Source: Catenovulum sp052056295 (GTDB lineage: Bacteria; Pseudomonadota; Gammaproteobacteria; Enterobacterales; Alteromonadaceae). From it: a DNA stretch of 64,000 nucleotides. Positions within the stretch are counted from its first letter, which is position 1. Each line of letters starts with the position of its first letter. The DNA is taken from NCBI RefSeq assembly GCF_052056295.1, contig NZ_CP182493.1:992001-1056000 (forward strand). Direction: 5' to 3'. The notes under the pieces are model-generated. The model was not told where the DNA came from, made no database searches, and worked only from the letters and a program-made list of their open reading frames with translations. Of this stretch, positions 53,334 to 60,810 are shown piece after piece. A program made the position numbers and the translations under genes.

Positions 53334-56300
53334 ATGAAACTAATACACACAAAATATCTAGCGAGAACAGGACTTCTAACGCTTTTTCTAGCAGGAACAC
53401 ACAACGCCATAGCGGCACCACAACTTACGCAACAACCAGAAACAGAAGGTTCTGCACTCTTTACCAACAGCAATACACCAACACAAAATATTGCTGGATT
53501 CGAATTTTGCTGCGGCCAATATAATACCTATCAAGAACATACATTTAGCAACGCAACTGGCGCACTATTGTATTTAGATGGTGGCCACTGGAAAGACAGT
53601 TTTACAGGTGTGGTGGGCGATCGTCTATTTGCCAGCTTTGGTTTAGGTTATACATCAGAAGGCGGCAGCAGCAGTTACTTCGGCTATGATGCAACCGGCA
53701 GTATAGATAGCCCAACATTCAGCATAAATACTAACTACATTAATTTTAAAATTGGTGGCGGTAACAACAAGTACACCACAGCCAATGCAACAGCTGCGGT
53801 ATTATTGATTAACGGCCAAGTTGTACGCCATGCAACCGGCAATAACCTTGATAATGCGCTTGCCTGGCATAGCTGGGATGTGAGTGATTTACAAGGCCAA
53901 ACAGCAAGTATTCGATTAATCGACAATCACACGGATAATGGCATAGATAGCGCTCTGCCCTACTTATTAGCAGATGAATTTAGAGCAGCTAATCTTGCTG
54001 CTGCAATGCCTACAACCAGCGATTATGTGCAACCAGAACTAGTTGGTGAACCTTTGTTTATAAATGCAAGTAATCCATCTCAAGACATTGCAGGATTTGA
54101 GTTTTGCTGCGCAGGTTATGATAGTTTTTCTCAACACAATTTTGACAACGTTGTTAATGATTTAGCTAAATTAGATGGTGGTCAATGGGCTGCAAACTAC
54201 AGCGGCGCAATTGGCGACAGAGTATTTTCTAGTGCAGGTGATGGCTACCAAGATATAAACGACACCAGCTTAGAGCCCATCGGCGAGCAAGCAACTGGTA
54301 GCTTAGATTCACCTGAATTTGTGATCAGCAAGTCTTACATTAATTTTTTATTAGGCGGTGGCAACCAGCTGTTTGACGCAGCTAACGCAACAGCCGCGCT
54401 GCTAATAATAAATAATCAAATTGTTCGTCAGGCCAGTGGTAACAACTCGACAGATTTGAGTTGGCATAGTTGGGATGTTGATGAATTTATCGGCCAAAAT
54501 GCACAAATACGTTTATTAGACTACCACCCTGCCGATAACTCAGACGCAGCAACGCCGTATTTACTTGCGGATCAGTTCCGTGCAGCAGATATTCCAGCAA
54601 CACAAAATATTGCAGGCGAAATTGATTATGCAGCGGCGCCGATAACCAGTGCACCAGCAACAGAAGGTCAAGCAGCCTTTAGTTCAAGTAAATTTCCAAC
54701 AACACATATTGCAGGTTTTGAAAATTGTTGTTTCAACTACGACACCTATCATGCGTTTAACTTTTTAGCCTATGGTGATTTTGTTCGGTTTAACGGTGGC
54801 CAATGGGCGAGCGGCTTAGCAAACTATGTGGGAGATCGCGTTTTTGCCAGCTACGGCCAAGGTTATGCAAATTATACCGACACAACAGGCAGCTGGTATG
54901 GTTGGGAAGCAACAGGCCGTTTATTGTCGCCTGAATTTACCATCGCACAGCCTTACATTAATTTGTTAACCGCAGGTGGCACCAATACCTTTGATACAGC
55001 CAACGCAACTGCAATTGCTTTACGTGTAAACGGCAAAGTTGTTCGCCATGCAACCGGTAACGGCTCAGAAACAGAACTTGCTTGGACTACTTGGGATACA
55101 AGCTCGTTAGTCGGCCAACAAGCTGTAATTGAAATTATCGACCAACACGACAATACAGTTAGTGATGGCAGCTTACCGTTTATTTTAGTGGATGAAATTC
55201 GCCAAGCGGATAAAGCAGCAGTTGCGCCACTTACCTCATCAATCGTCAGCCAAGTTGAAGGCCATAAAGTGGCATTGCAACTCAATATGGGTGACGCAAA
55301 CCCATATTATGAAAATGGCGAGTTTTATATCTACTATCTACAAAACTCGGCTTATCACTCTTGGTACTTGTCGAAAACAGATGATTTATTAACAGGCACT
55401 TTCTCCGAAGAAACTATTCCTGCATCTGGCGACATTAATGCACAAGATAGATGGATTGGCTCTGGTAGCGTAATGAAAGACCAAAGTGGTCAATACCACT
55501 TATTTTATACCGGCCACAATAAAGAGCACTATCCAGTTGAAGCAGTAATGCATGCTGTTGCCACTGACAATACCTTAAAAAATTGGCAAACCATTAACCA
55601 GCACACTTTCACAGGTAGCAACGGCTATAGCGACTATGATTTCCGTGACCCGTTTGTATTTTGGAATCAAGATGAACAGCGTTATTGGATGTTAATTACC
55701 TCGCGCTACAACAGCCAAGCAGCGATTGGTTTATATACCTCAACCGACTTAGCCAGCTGGACTGCACAAGCACCACTATACACAGAAACTTCGACACTAA
55801 ATTTAGAAGTACCCGAGTATTTTGAATTTGCCGATACGCCTTTTATTGTTTATTCCGACCAACGTACTGAGTCGCCAGTGGTTAAATATTTAATTAACCA
55901 GAATAACCAATGGGTTAAACCAAACTTTGATGCACTCGATGGCAGATATTTTTATGCAGCGCGTTCTGCTGGGCCTGAAAATGAGCGTTTATTGTTTGGT
56001 TGGGTGCCGCATACTGATGGCCGCAACGATGGTGCATCAGCAAGCTGGGGTGGCGATTTACTTGTGCATCAATTGCATAAACACCTAAGTGGTGAACTGG
56101 CAGTAAAAATGCCAGATAAAGTAATTAGCCAACTAAACTCAGCTATGGCTATCAGCCCAACTTGGACTCAAGGCAATGTGCAAGTACAAACAAATAGTGC
56201 AACCTTGCAAGCCAACAGCGCATTTACTTTGCCAGCAAGCAACCAAGTTAACCGACTGCAGTTTAATATATCGGGTGCATCTGCCAGCGCGGTTACCGGT

Positions 56301-56621
56301 ATTCAATTCAGAATGCCTGTAGCAGGCCAAGCGGACAAACTAGCTTATTTAAAACTCGACCCAACGAATGGCAATGCCAAGTTCTATTTTGACGGTGACG
56401 AACAAAATAGCGCTAACCCAAGCATAGATATTAATTTAGATCTGCAATCAGGTGTACATGTTGATTTGTGGCTAAATCCGCAATCGGGTGTAGGCGCAAT
56501 CTACCTAAACCACTATCGAGCCTTGAGCTTCCGTTTATACGATTTAGCTGAATACCAAATTGGTCTGTTTAGCGAAAACAATACAGCGACAGCCTCAGGT
56601 TTAACACGTTACAGCGAATAG
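53334..56621 (+). CDS. Exported GH32-like enzyme with three N-terminal repeat modules
   Basis: 1095 residues. It has a Sec signal peptide (ending NAIAA near residue 28). Three related modules of about 190 residues follow (about 35-225, 237-425, 440-630). Each starts with an IAGFE(F/N)CC motif and has SPxF/I...YINF, a (V/I)NxQVVRHATG-like strand, WHSWDV and LLADEFRAA, suggesting beta-sandwich, possibly sugar-binding, units. The C-terminal part (about 643-1095) is a GH32 five-blade propeller and beta-sandwich. DFRDPFVFW is intact. The nucleophile region reads NMGDANPYY instead of WMNDPNG, and the acid/base region EVPEYF instead of ECP. Fructan hydrolysis is probable. A LacI-type site lies upstream. 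Confidence 0.85.
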   Translation: MKLIHTKYLARTGLLTLFLAGTHNAIAAPQLTQQPETEGSALFTNSNTPTQNIAGFEFCCGQYNTYQEHTFSNATGALLYLDGGHWKDSFTGVVGDRLFASFGLGYTSEGGSSSYFGYDATGSIDSPTFSINTNYINFKIGGGNNKYTTANATAAVLLINGQVVRHATGNNLDNALAWHSWDVSDLQGQTASIRLIDNHTDNGIDSALPYLLADEFRAANLAAAMPTTSDYVQPELVGEPLFINASNPSQDIAGFEFCCAGYDSFSQHNFDNVVNDLAKLDGGQWAANYSGAIGDRVFSSAGDGYQDINDTSLEPIGEQATGSLDSPEFVISKSYINFLLGGGNQLFDAANATAALLIINNQIVRQASGNNSTDLSWHSWDVDEFIGQNAQIRLLDYHPADNSDAATPYLLADQFRAADIPATQNIAGEIDYAAAPITSAPATEGQAAFSSSKFPTTHIAGFENCCFNYDTYHAFNFLAYGDFVRFNGGQWASGLANYVGDRVFASYGQGYANYTDTTGSWYGWEATGRLLSPEFTIAQPYINLLTAGGTNTFDTANATAIALRVNGKVVRHATGNGSETELAWTTWDTSSLVGQQAVIEIIDQHDNTVSDGSLPFILVDEIRQADKAAVAPLTSSIVSQVEGHKVALQLNMGDANPYYENGEFYIYYLQNSAYHSWYLSKTDDLLTGTFSEETIPASGDINAQDRWIGSGSVMKDQSGQYHLFYTGHNKEHYPVEAVMHAVATDNTLKNWQTINQHTFTGSNGYSDYDFRDPFVFWNQDEQRYWMLITSRYNSQAAIGLYTSTDLASWTAQAPLYTETSTLNLEVPEYFEFADTPFIVYSDQRTESPVVKYLINQNNQWVKPNFDALDGRYFYAARSAGPENERLLFGWVPHTDGRNDGASASWGGDLLVHQLHKHLSGELAVKMPDKVISQLNSAMAISPTWTQGNVQVQTNSATLQANSAFTLPASNQVNRLQFNISGASASAVTGIQFRMPVAGQADKLAYLKLDPTNGNAKFYFDGDEQNSANPSIDINLDLQSGVHVDLWLNPQSGVGAIYLNHYRALSFRLYDLAEYQIGLFSENNTATASGLTRYSE

Positions 56622-56682
56622 AAAGTAATGCATAGTGGCAGGCAACACTGCCGCTATGCATTTACAACACGAGGTTATTGGC

Positions 56683-57249
56683 TTACAAGAATTGAATGTA
56701 TTTACGTAAGGCCGATACAGTTTGAGGTAGCTGCTGTTTTTGTAGAATAGCTAAAAAATTCGCGGCATCAATTTCGGGATTTTTCAACGCTGCTCGCTGG
56801 CGTCTAATAGCGTCACAACAAACTGCCGTTGCCATATCTATTTGATAGTGAATAAAATCGTCAGGATGGACAACATCTATCCCAAATTGCTGCAAATATT
56901 CGGTTGGAAAATCTTTCAAGTTAAAAGTTACGATAGCATCCGCATTCACTTTAATTGCCGCCGCCAATACGTGACGGTCATCAGGATCCGGTAAGTTAAG
57001 CCCGTCAATTAAACTTTCGTAGTTAGATACTTTTGCATCACGTACATGACTATCCATTAGAACCCTAGTACGTTCAAGTACTTCTTTGCTATGCTTTCCC
57101 TGCCTAAGTAATGCGTTTATCCACTCATCGTGGATCTTATCTGTCCAGTGAGCTTTGAATAAGTCCGTCAAGGCTAAACGCATCAAGGTATCCCTTAAGG
57201 GGGCTGGATATAACACACACGCATCAAATACAACCGTAAACTTAGCCAT
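56683..57249 (-). CDS. PIN-domain ribonuclease toxin
   Basis: 188 residues. The PIN fold is indicated by VVFDACVLYPAPLRD at the N terminus (first acidic residue), DEWINALL, LPDPDDRHVLAAAI (conserved acidic pair) and AIVTFNLKDFP. Such proteins cleave RNA with Mg2+ held by the acidic residues. It begins five bases after a DNA-binding partner gene, the usual antitoxin-toxin order. The long helical C-terminal tail is not standard VapC. Confidence 0.82.
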   Translation of the reverse strand: MAKFTVVFDACVLYPAPLRDTLMRLALTDLFKAHWTDKIHDEWINALLRQGKHSKEVLERTRVLMDSHVRDAKVSNYESLIDGLNLPDPDDRHVLAAAIKVNADAIVTFNLKDFPTEYLQQFGIDVVHPDDFIHYQIDMATAVCCDAIRRQRAALKNPEIDAANFLAILQKQQLPQTVSALRKYIQFL

Positions 57250-57254
57250 TAAGT

Positions 57255-57707
57255 TTAATATCCCATACCTTCAGACTGCGAAAGCTCTGACAACTCATCA
57301 AGCACGTGGTTTCGTTTCTCATCAATTTGTTGCTTATAAGTCAAAATGTCCTGCAATTTAACACGTCTGTGAGTACCTATTTTATGAAAAGGAATGTTTC
57401 CACCTTCAAGTAATTTAATCAAAAATGGGCGACTTACGTTCAAGATGTTAGCAGCTTCTTGGGTACTCACTTCCTGATTATGTGGGATCAAGCTAATTGC
57501 GTTACCGTTTGACATTTCTGACAACACATCTAACAGAATCTGCATAACATGCCCAGGTAGAACAAACTGATCACTCTCTCCATTACTGCCGCTGATCGAC
57601 ATTTGAACACGATCGACAGATGCATATTTTGCTAACGTCCTACTAGATCGCTTTGCAACGTCAATCTCATCAGATGTTGGTAAATGTAATAACGTGGCAC
57701 TACTCAT
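57255..57707 (-). CDS. Antitoxin-like HTH (excisionase/MerR-type) protein
   Basis: About 150 residues. The C-terminal half has an excisionase-type helix-turn-helix (STQEAANILNVSRPFLIKLLEGG then IPFHKIGTHRRVKLQDI). The N-terminal half probably folds with the toxin. The start ATG 57707 has AAGGAGA six bases upstream; a longer reading would add 12 residues. It is paired with the PIN protein, so likely antitoxin and autoregulator. Confidence 0.8.
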   Translation of the reverse strand: MSSATLLHLPTSDEIDVAKRSSRTLAKYASVDRVQMSISGSNGESDQFVLPGHVMQILLDVLSEMSNGNAISLIPHNQEVSTQEAANILNVSRPFLIKLLEGGNIPFHKIGTHRRVKLQDILTYKQQIDEKRNHVLDELSELSQSEGMGY

Positions 57708-57881
57708 TATATGTCTCCTTTTGTTTAGTAAATTATAGTACACAAACGCAATAATCGAAACAAATGAAATAAACGAATCGCATCAACTCAAAGATTACCA
57801 AGTTAGCCTTGAAGCAATAAAAGGAATGTTTGAGGTTAAGGATATGACTCGAATTGATTTGTAGATTAGGCGATAAATAAA

Positions 57882-57907
57882 CTAGGTAGCCGGTTTTGGC
57901 TACCTAG
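57882..57907 (-). terminator. Hairpin near the end of the cassette region
   Basis: CTAGGTAGCC pairs perfectly with GGCTACCTAG around a six-base loop. On the minus strand it is followed by TTTATTTAT, so it can end transcripts coming from the metallo-hydrolase gene. The rest of 57708-57959 shows no gene. Confidence 0.6.
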
Positions 57908-57959
57908 TGGTGTTCGGTTTGGTGTTTATGTGGCAGAGGTTGACGCTTAGCTTTAGGAT

Positions 57960-58079
57960 ATTTAACGTCGGCTAACTAACTCGGAGCAGACTTAAATACA
58001 TACGGAATACCAAATTTAGCGCCCGCTTCAGCAGCGCCAAATATTCATAAACATAACTTGAGTAAGCCGTTTGTTGGCA
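57960..58079 (-). other. Integron attC-like recombination site 1
   Basis: The site begins four bases after the stop of the metallo-hydrolase gene. On the minus strand, TGCCAAC + AA + ACGGC at one end mirrors GCCG + AC + GTTAAAT at the other. GTTAAAT fits the core site GTTRRRY exactly, and CGGC/GCCG are paired inner boxes. Length 120 bp, within the attC range. The centre has further imperfect inverted pairs. Confidence 0.7.
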
Positions 58080-58082
58080 TTC

Positions 58083-58928
58083 TTATTTCTTTGAATTATT
58101 GTTGGTGATTGCAATTTTCGCTAAATCTGTCTGTTGCTCAACAAATTGGAAAAATTGCTCGTTACTGATAAATGGGTTGCTTGCCACCGCTTTTGCGCTT
58201 TTTTCTCTATTTTCAAACAAATTATTTTTATGTGGGTGGTTAGATAAATTAACGGTTACCGGCACACCTTGCAAGGCCAGCTTCTTTATACGCTCCATGC
58301 TATCGATAAATTGCTGTGCAAGAGTAGAATTTTGAAAATCGGCACTATGCCCACCGACAACAAAAGCACGATACAACTTGCCCTCATCTTTAACCACAAA
58401 ATCAATTGAAAGATCACCCTCTGTATGCCCTGGTGTTATGTATAATTTAAATTTTGTGTCGCCAACCAACATAATTGCTCCGTCCTCAGCAAATGACTCT
58501 ACGACTGGAGGCAAGAATCTGTTTTTATCTTTGCTTTTCAGCGCTTGTTCATTACTTAATTCGAGTGCCTTTTCCGAGATTATGACTTTTGCACCATACA
58601 GAGACTGGAGAAATTCCGCCCCACCAACATGATCTGAGTGTCCATGAGTTACAAAAATATGGGTGACTTTCTCCTTATCTAATCCCAGTTTTTCAAGGTT
58701 ATGTGGAATCCACTTGCAATATGGGAAGTCGAGTGTATCTATGATGGCCAAACCAGAAGACGTTTTTATAGCATAAGAAGAAACCCACTTATCTCCAACG
58801 TAGTAGACGTTGTCAAACATTCTAAAAGGCTCAACATAACCATTATCACTAGTCATTGCTGGCACATAGGTGTCTGCCATTACCTTCATCGAATTGAATA
58901 AGAAAACAAAAACCACAAATCTATACAT
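58083..58928 (-). CDS. Exported metallo-beta-lactamase-fold hydrolase (B3-like)
   Basis: About 281 residues. The signal peptide (YRFVVFVFLFNSMKVMADT) is followed by a metallo-beta-lactamase fold: SSYAIKTSSGLAIIDTLD, the zinc motif HGHSDH in THIFVTHGHSDHVGGAEFL, a second ligand in YITPGHTEGDLSIDF, and a late His in SNHPHKNN. The pattern resembles subclass B3 enzymes. Beta-lactam hydrolysis is possible but cannot be told from sequence, since many relatives have other substrates. ATG 58928 follows an attC core site by 15 bases, as in a gene cassette. Confidence 0.8.
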   Translation of the reverse strand: MYRFVVFVFLFNSMKVMADTYVPAMTSDNGYVEPFRMFDNVYYVGDKWVSSYAIKTSSGLAIIDTLDFPYCKWIPHNLEKLGLDKEKVTHIFVTHGHSDHVGGAEFLQSLYGAKVIISEKALELSNEQALKSKDKNRFLPPVVESFAEDGAIMLVGDTKFKLYITPGHTEGDLSIDFVVKDEGKLYRAFVVGGHSADFQNSTLAQQFIDSMERIKKLALQGVPVTVNLSNHPHKNNLFENREKSAKAVASNPFISNEQFFQFVEQQTDLAKIAITNNNSKK

Positions 58929-58943
58929 GTCGATTTCCGAATA

Positions 58944-59044
58944 TACTAACGCTCGACTAACGAGCACATAAAAGCTTGGCAATAATTAGCAAAGAAGGAG
59001 TGCAGCTAAGCTTCTTGCATCCCATCATGATTGAATTGTTATAA
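58944..59044 (-). other. Integron attC-like recombination site 2
   Basis: Ends TACTAAC (58944) and GTTATAA (59038) mirror each other, with inner boxes TCGA and TTGA that can pair. The body aligns with site 3 (shared AGCTTGGC and CCCA.CATGA.TTG). It lies exactly between the end of one small gene and the start of the next. Confidence 0.6.
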
Positions 59045-59048
59045 TTTT

Positions 59049-59516
59049 TTACTCTCGAATGTCGGCCAATAACTCGACTGTAGCAAAGCACTCGTCATCT
59101 ACCACTGAATTTGACCAATCTACGGAATAACTTTTTGGATAGCCCATACTCGAATACTCTATTTGCAAACTATGAGCAGAATTTATAGCTTTTCGTAGTT
59201 CTTTAAAAAGTGCTGCAATATTAGCTGGATTAGCCCCACCTTCATTACCACTGTAGCTCAGATTTCCCCCGATATTTGTCACATTAATTGAATGTAAAAA
59301 CATACAGCCTTTAACTATTTTATATGAATAGTTTCGCGGCTCGTTGTTATTCCATTTTGCAATATTTGCATCCAACTCTTCAATTGTGTGAGTGGCTCGC
59401 ATAAATTGAAGGCTAGTAAAAACCCAGACAAAGGCTACCGAGATTATTGTAGCGAATAGTATCGAAATATAGTTATTAGAACTGAACATAGAATAACAAC
59501 TGTAACCCCCAACCAT
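59049..59516 (-). CDS. DUF6174-like membrane-anchored protein, unknown function
   Basis: Up to 155 residues. A membrane helix (YISILFATIISVAFVWVFTS) is followed by a domain resembling DUF6174: WNNNEPRNYSYKIVKGC, a central ALFKELRKAI helix, and YSSMGYPKSYSVDW...VVDDEC. The function of that family is unknown. The ATG at 59516 overlaps the attC-like core. A second ATG at 59489 is equally possible. AT-rich, with the layout of an integron cassette gene. Confidence 0.65.
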   Translation of the reverse strand: MVGGYSCYSMFSSNNYISILFATIISVAFVWVFTSLQFMRATHTIEELDANIAKWNNNEPRNYSYKIVKGCMFLHSINVTNIGGNLSYSGNEGGANPANIAALFKELRKAINSAHSLQIEYSSMGYPKSYSVDWSNSVVDDECFATVELLADIRE

Positions 59517-59596
59517 GGGGCTAATAAAGCTTGGCTAAAATGTGTAGCGAAGCGGGACCGAGCCAAGTTTTAGCAGTCCCACATGAGTTGTTACTT
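59507..59596 (-). other. Integron attC-like recombination site 3
   Basis: AAC-CATGGGGCT at one end pairs with AG-T-CCC-A-CATG-AGTT-GTT at the other, with single unpaired bases on one arm as attC hairpins require. In minus orientation it contains TAACAA then GGGACTG, resembling the start of Vibrio attC repeats. It sits right after the next cassette gene's stop. Confidence 0.6.
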
Positions 59597-59600
59597 AGGG

Positions 59601-60077
59601 CTACGGTATACTAGGAACCCAAAGTTCATATGCGACATTATTAATATTGTAATTTACCGAGGAATTAAATTTTACAGGCATAGATAATAGCAACTCAGCT
59701 TTGTTGTTATATACCTTTAAAACTGGAGACTCATCGACAATAAAATAGAATTTATTGTCTTCAGTCACACCGCATTTTGCAACCCCATTTGGATGATATA
59801 TGGATAAAAACTGTCCGTTTGCATTTATTATATTGGCATTCATTCCATATCTTAATTCATTGCCACCACAGTCAAAAATCTGGTTGTTTATAGTCGACAG
59901 ATAAAACTCACCTAGAAGATTCTCAAATTCGTAATTTCCATTTTTTGTTTTAATAAATAGAGTCGACTGACAATCATCTGTTTCTGGCACGCACACTCTA
60001 CTTTCGCTAAATGAGATAATTTCATTGGCGTACGCTGGCAACGAAAATACAATCAGCGATATCAGATATTTACGCAT
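59601..60077 (-). CDS. Hypothetical exported protein (cassette gene)
   Basis: About 158 residues, no known family. Signal peptide (KYLISLIVFSLPAYANE) followed by a beta-rich domain with three or four cysteines (SRVCVPETDDCQ, IFDCGG, AKCGV). The frame is open further upstream, but ATG 60077 gives a clean signal peptide. It ends in TAG directly before an attC-like site. Confidence 0.6.
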   Translation of the reverse strand: MRKYLISLIVFSLPAYANEIISFSESRVCVPETDDCQSTLFIKTKNGNYEFENLLGEFYLSTINNQIFDCGGNELRYGMNANIINANGQFLSIYHPNGVAKCGVTEDNKFYFIVDESPVLKVYNNKAELLLSMPVKFNSSVNYNINNVAYELWVPSIP

Positions 60078-60138
60078 ATTCTTTAGTGACCTCAAATCCC
60101 TGTTAATTTTGTCAATTTTAAACAGCTTGTTAGACATA
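60078..60138 (-). other. Truncated attC-like fragment
   Basis: Just after the stop of the next gene, the minus strand reads GTCTAAC, a perfect RYYYAAC inverse core, then AA and a short CTGTTTAA/TTAACAG stem. The opposite core site GTTRRRY is not found, so the site is probably shortened. Confidence 0.4.
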
Positions 60139-60513
60139 CTATCTTTGAAGATAAGTGCCATTGTTGACATATACTTTTTCGTTTCGACTATACAGCTGTT
60201 CATTTTTCCAAGCGTAAGTAGTGAAAGAAACCATACAGCCCTCAGCGGAATTTAACCACTTTGTTGGCAATGTTTGAACAATGTCATAAGAATTTTTAGG
60301 CGAAATACCTAGTTTACCAATATTGCCATTTTCTACGGAGCTAACGTTAACCGCTTTATTTTCACAAATAACAAAACAAATCGACCCCTCATCACTGAGT
60401 TCACAAAAGGCAAGTCCAGACCTTTCGTCATTCCACAACAAAGTTGGCTTTTTGTTAGCAAAACTATCTAATGAAAATATAATAACGAAACTTGCTAACA
60501 AAATCCGAATCAT
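60139..60513 (-). CDS. Hypothetical exported protein (cassette gene)
   Basis: 124 residues, no family recognised. Signal peptide (IRILLASFVIIFSLDSFAN), then a small domain with FCELSDEGSICFVICENKA. The start ATG 60513 is preceded by GTTAGGGATAATCG, close to an attC core followed by a cassette leader. Same size, strand and base composition as its neighbours. Confidence 0.6.
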   Translation of the reverse strand: MIRILLASFVIIFSLDSFANKKPTLLWNDERSGLAFCELSDEGSICFVICENKAVNVSSVENGNIGKLGISPKNSYDIVQTLPTKWLNSAEGCMVSFTTYAWKNEQLYSRNEKVYVNNGTYLQR

Positions 60514-60750
60514 CGATTATCCCTAACAGCTAACTACCATGAATTCGCATTCAACATTGCTGTCAATTTGCGAATCCATCAATAAAAATAATTAATTTCA
60601 AAAACTTAGTCGATTTACAACTTTAGTCAAGCTTATTTTCTAGTTGTAGAACTTAATATCTGCGTGAACCGAGAATTGGTGCTTTCGTTATGTATATCTA
60701 TAAATTAAAATAATCAGTAACTTAATATAAATTGAGCAGATGAAGAAGGC

Positions 60751-60794
60751 CAAAAACCCATTCAGCGCAATCATCACAACCGCGCCGAATAGGT
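60751..60794 (-). terminator. Terminator after the GH32 levanase gene
   Basis: On the minus strand ACCTATTCGGCGC pairs with GCGCTGAATGGGT (G-T pairs included), followed by TTTT, 17 bp after the stop. The rest of 60514-60750 has an isolated hairpin (60541-60577) and no gene. Confidence 0.75.
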
Positions 60795-60810
60795 ATTTTT
60801 TAAAGAGGAA

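Noticed and set aside
53735..55285. Minus-strand open frames inside the GH32 repeats
   Set aside because: They recur at the same place in each repeat, as expected for shadows of a duplicated coding module.
60541..60577. Hairpin GGATTCGCA...TGCGAATTC upstream of the 60139 gene as a fourth full attC
   Set aside because: Only one possible core (GTTAGGG) is present and no partner inverse core was found.
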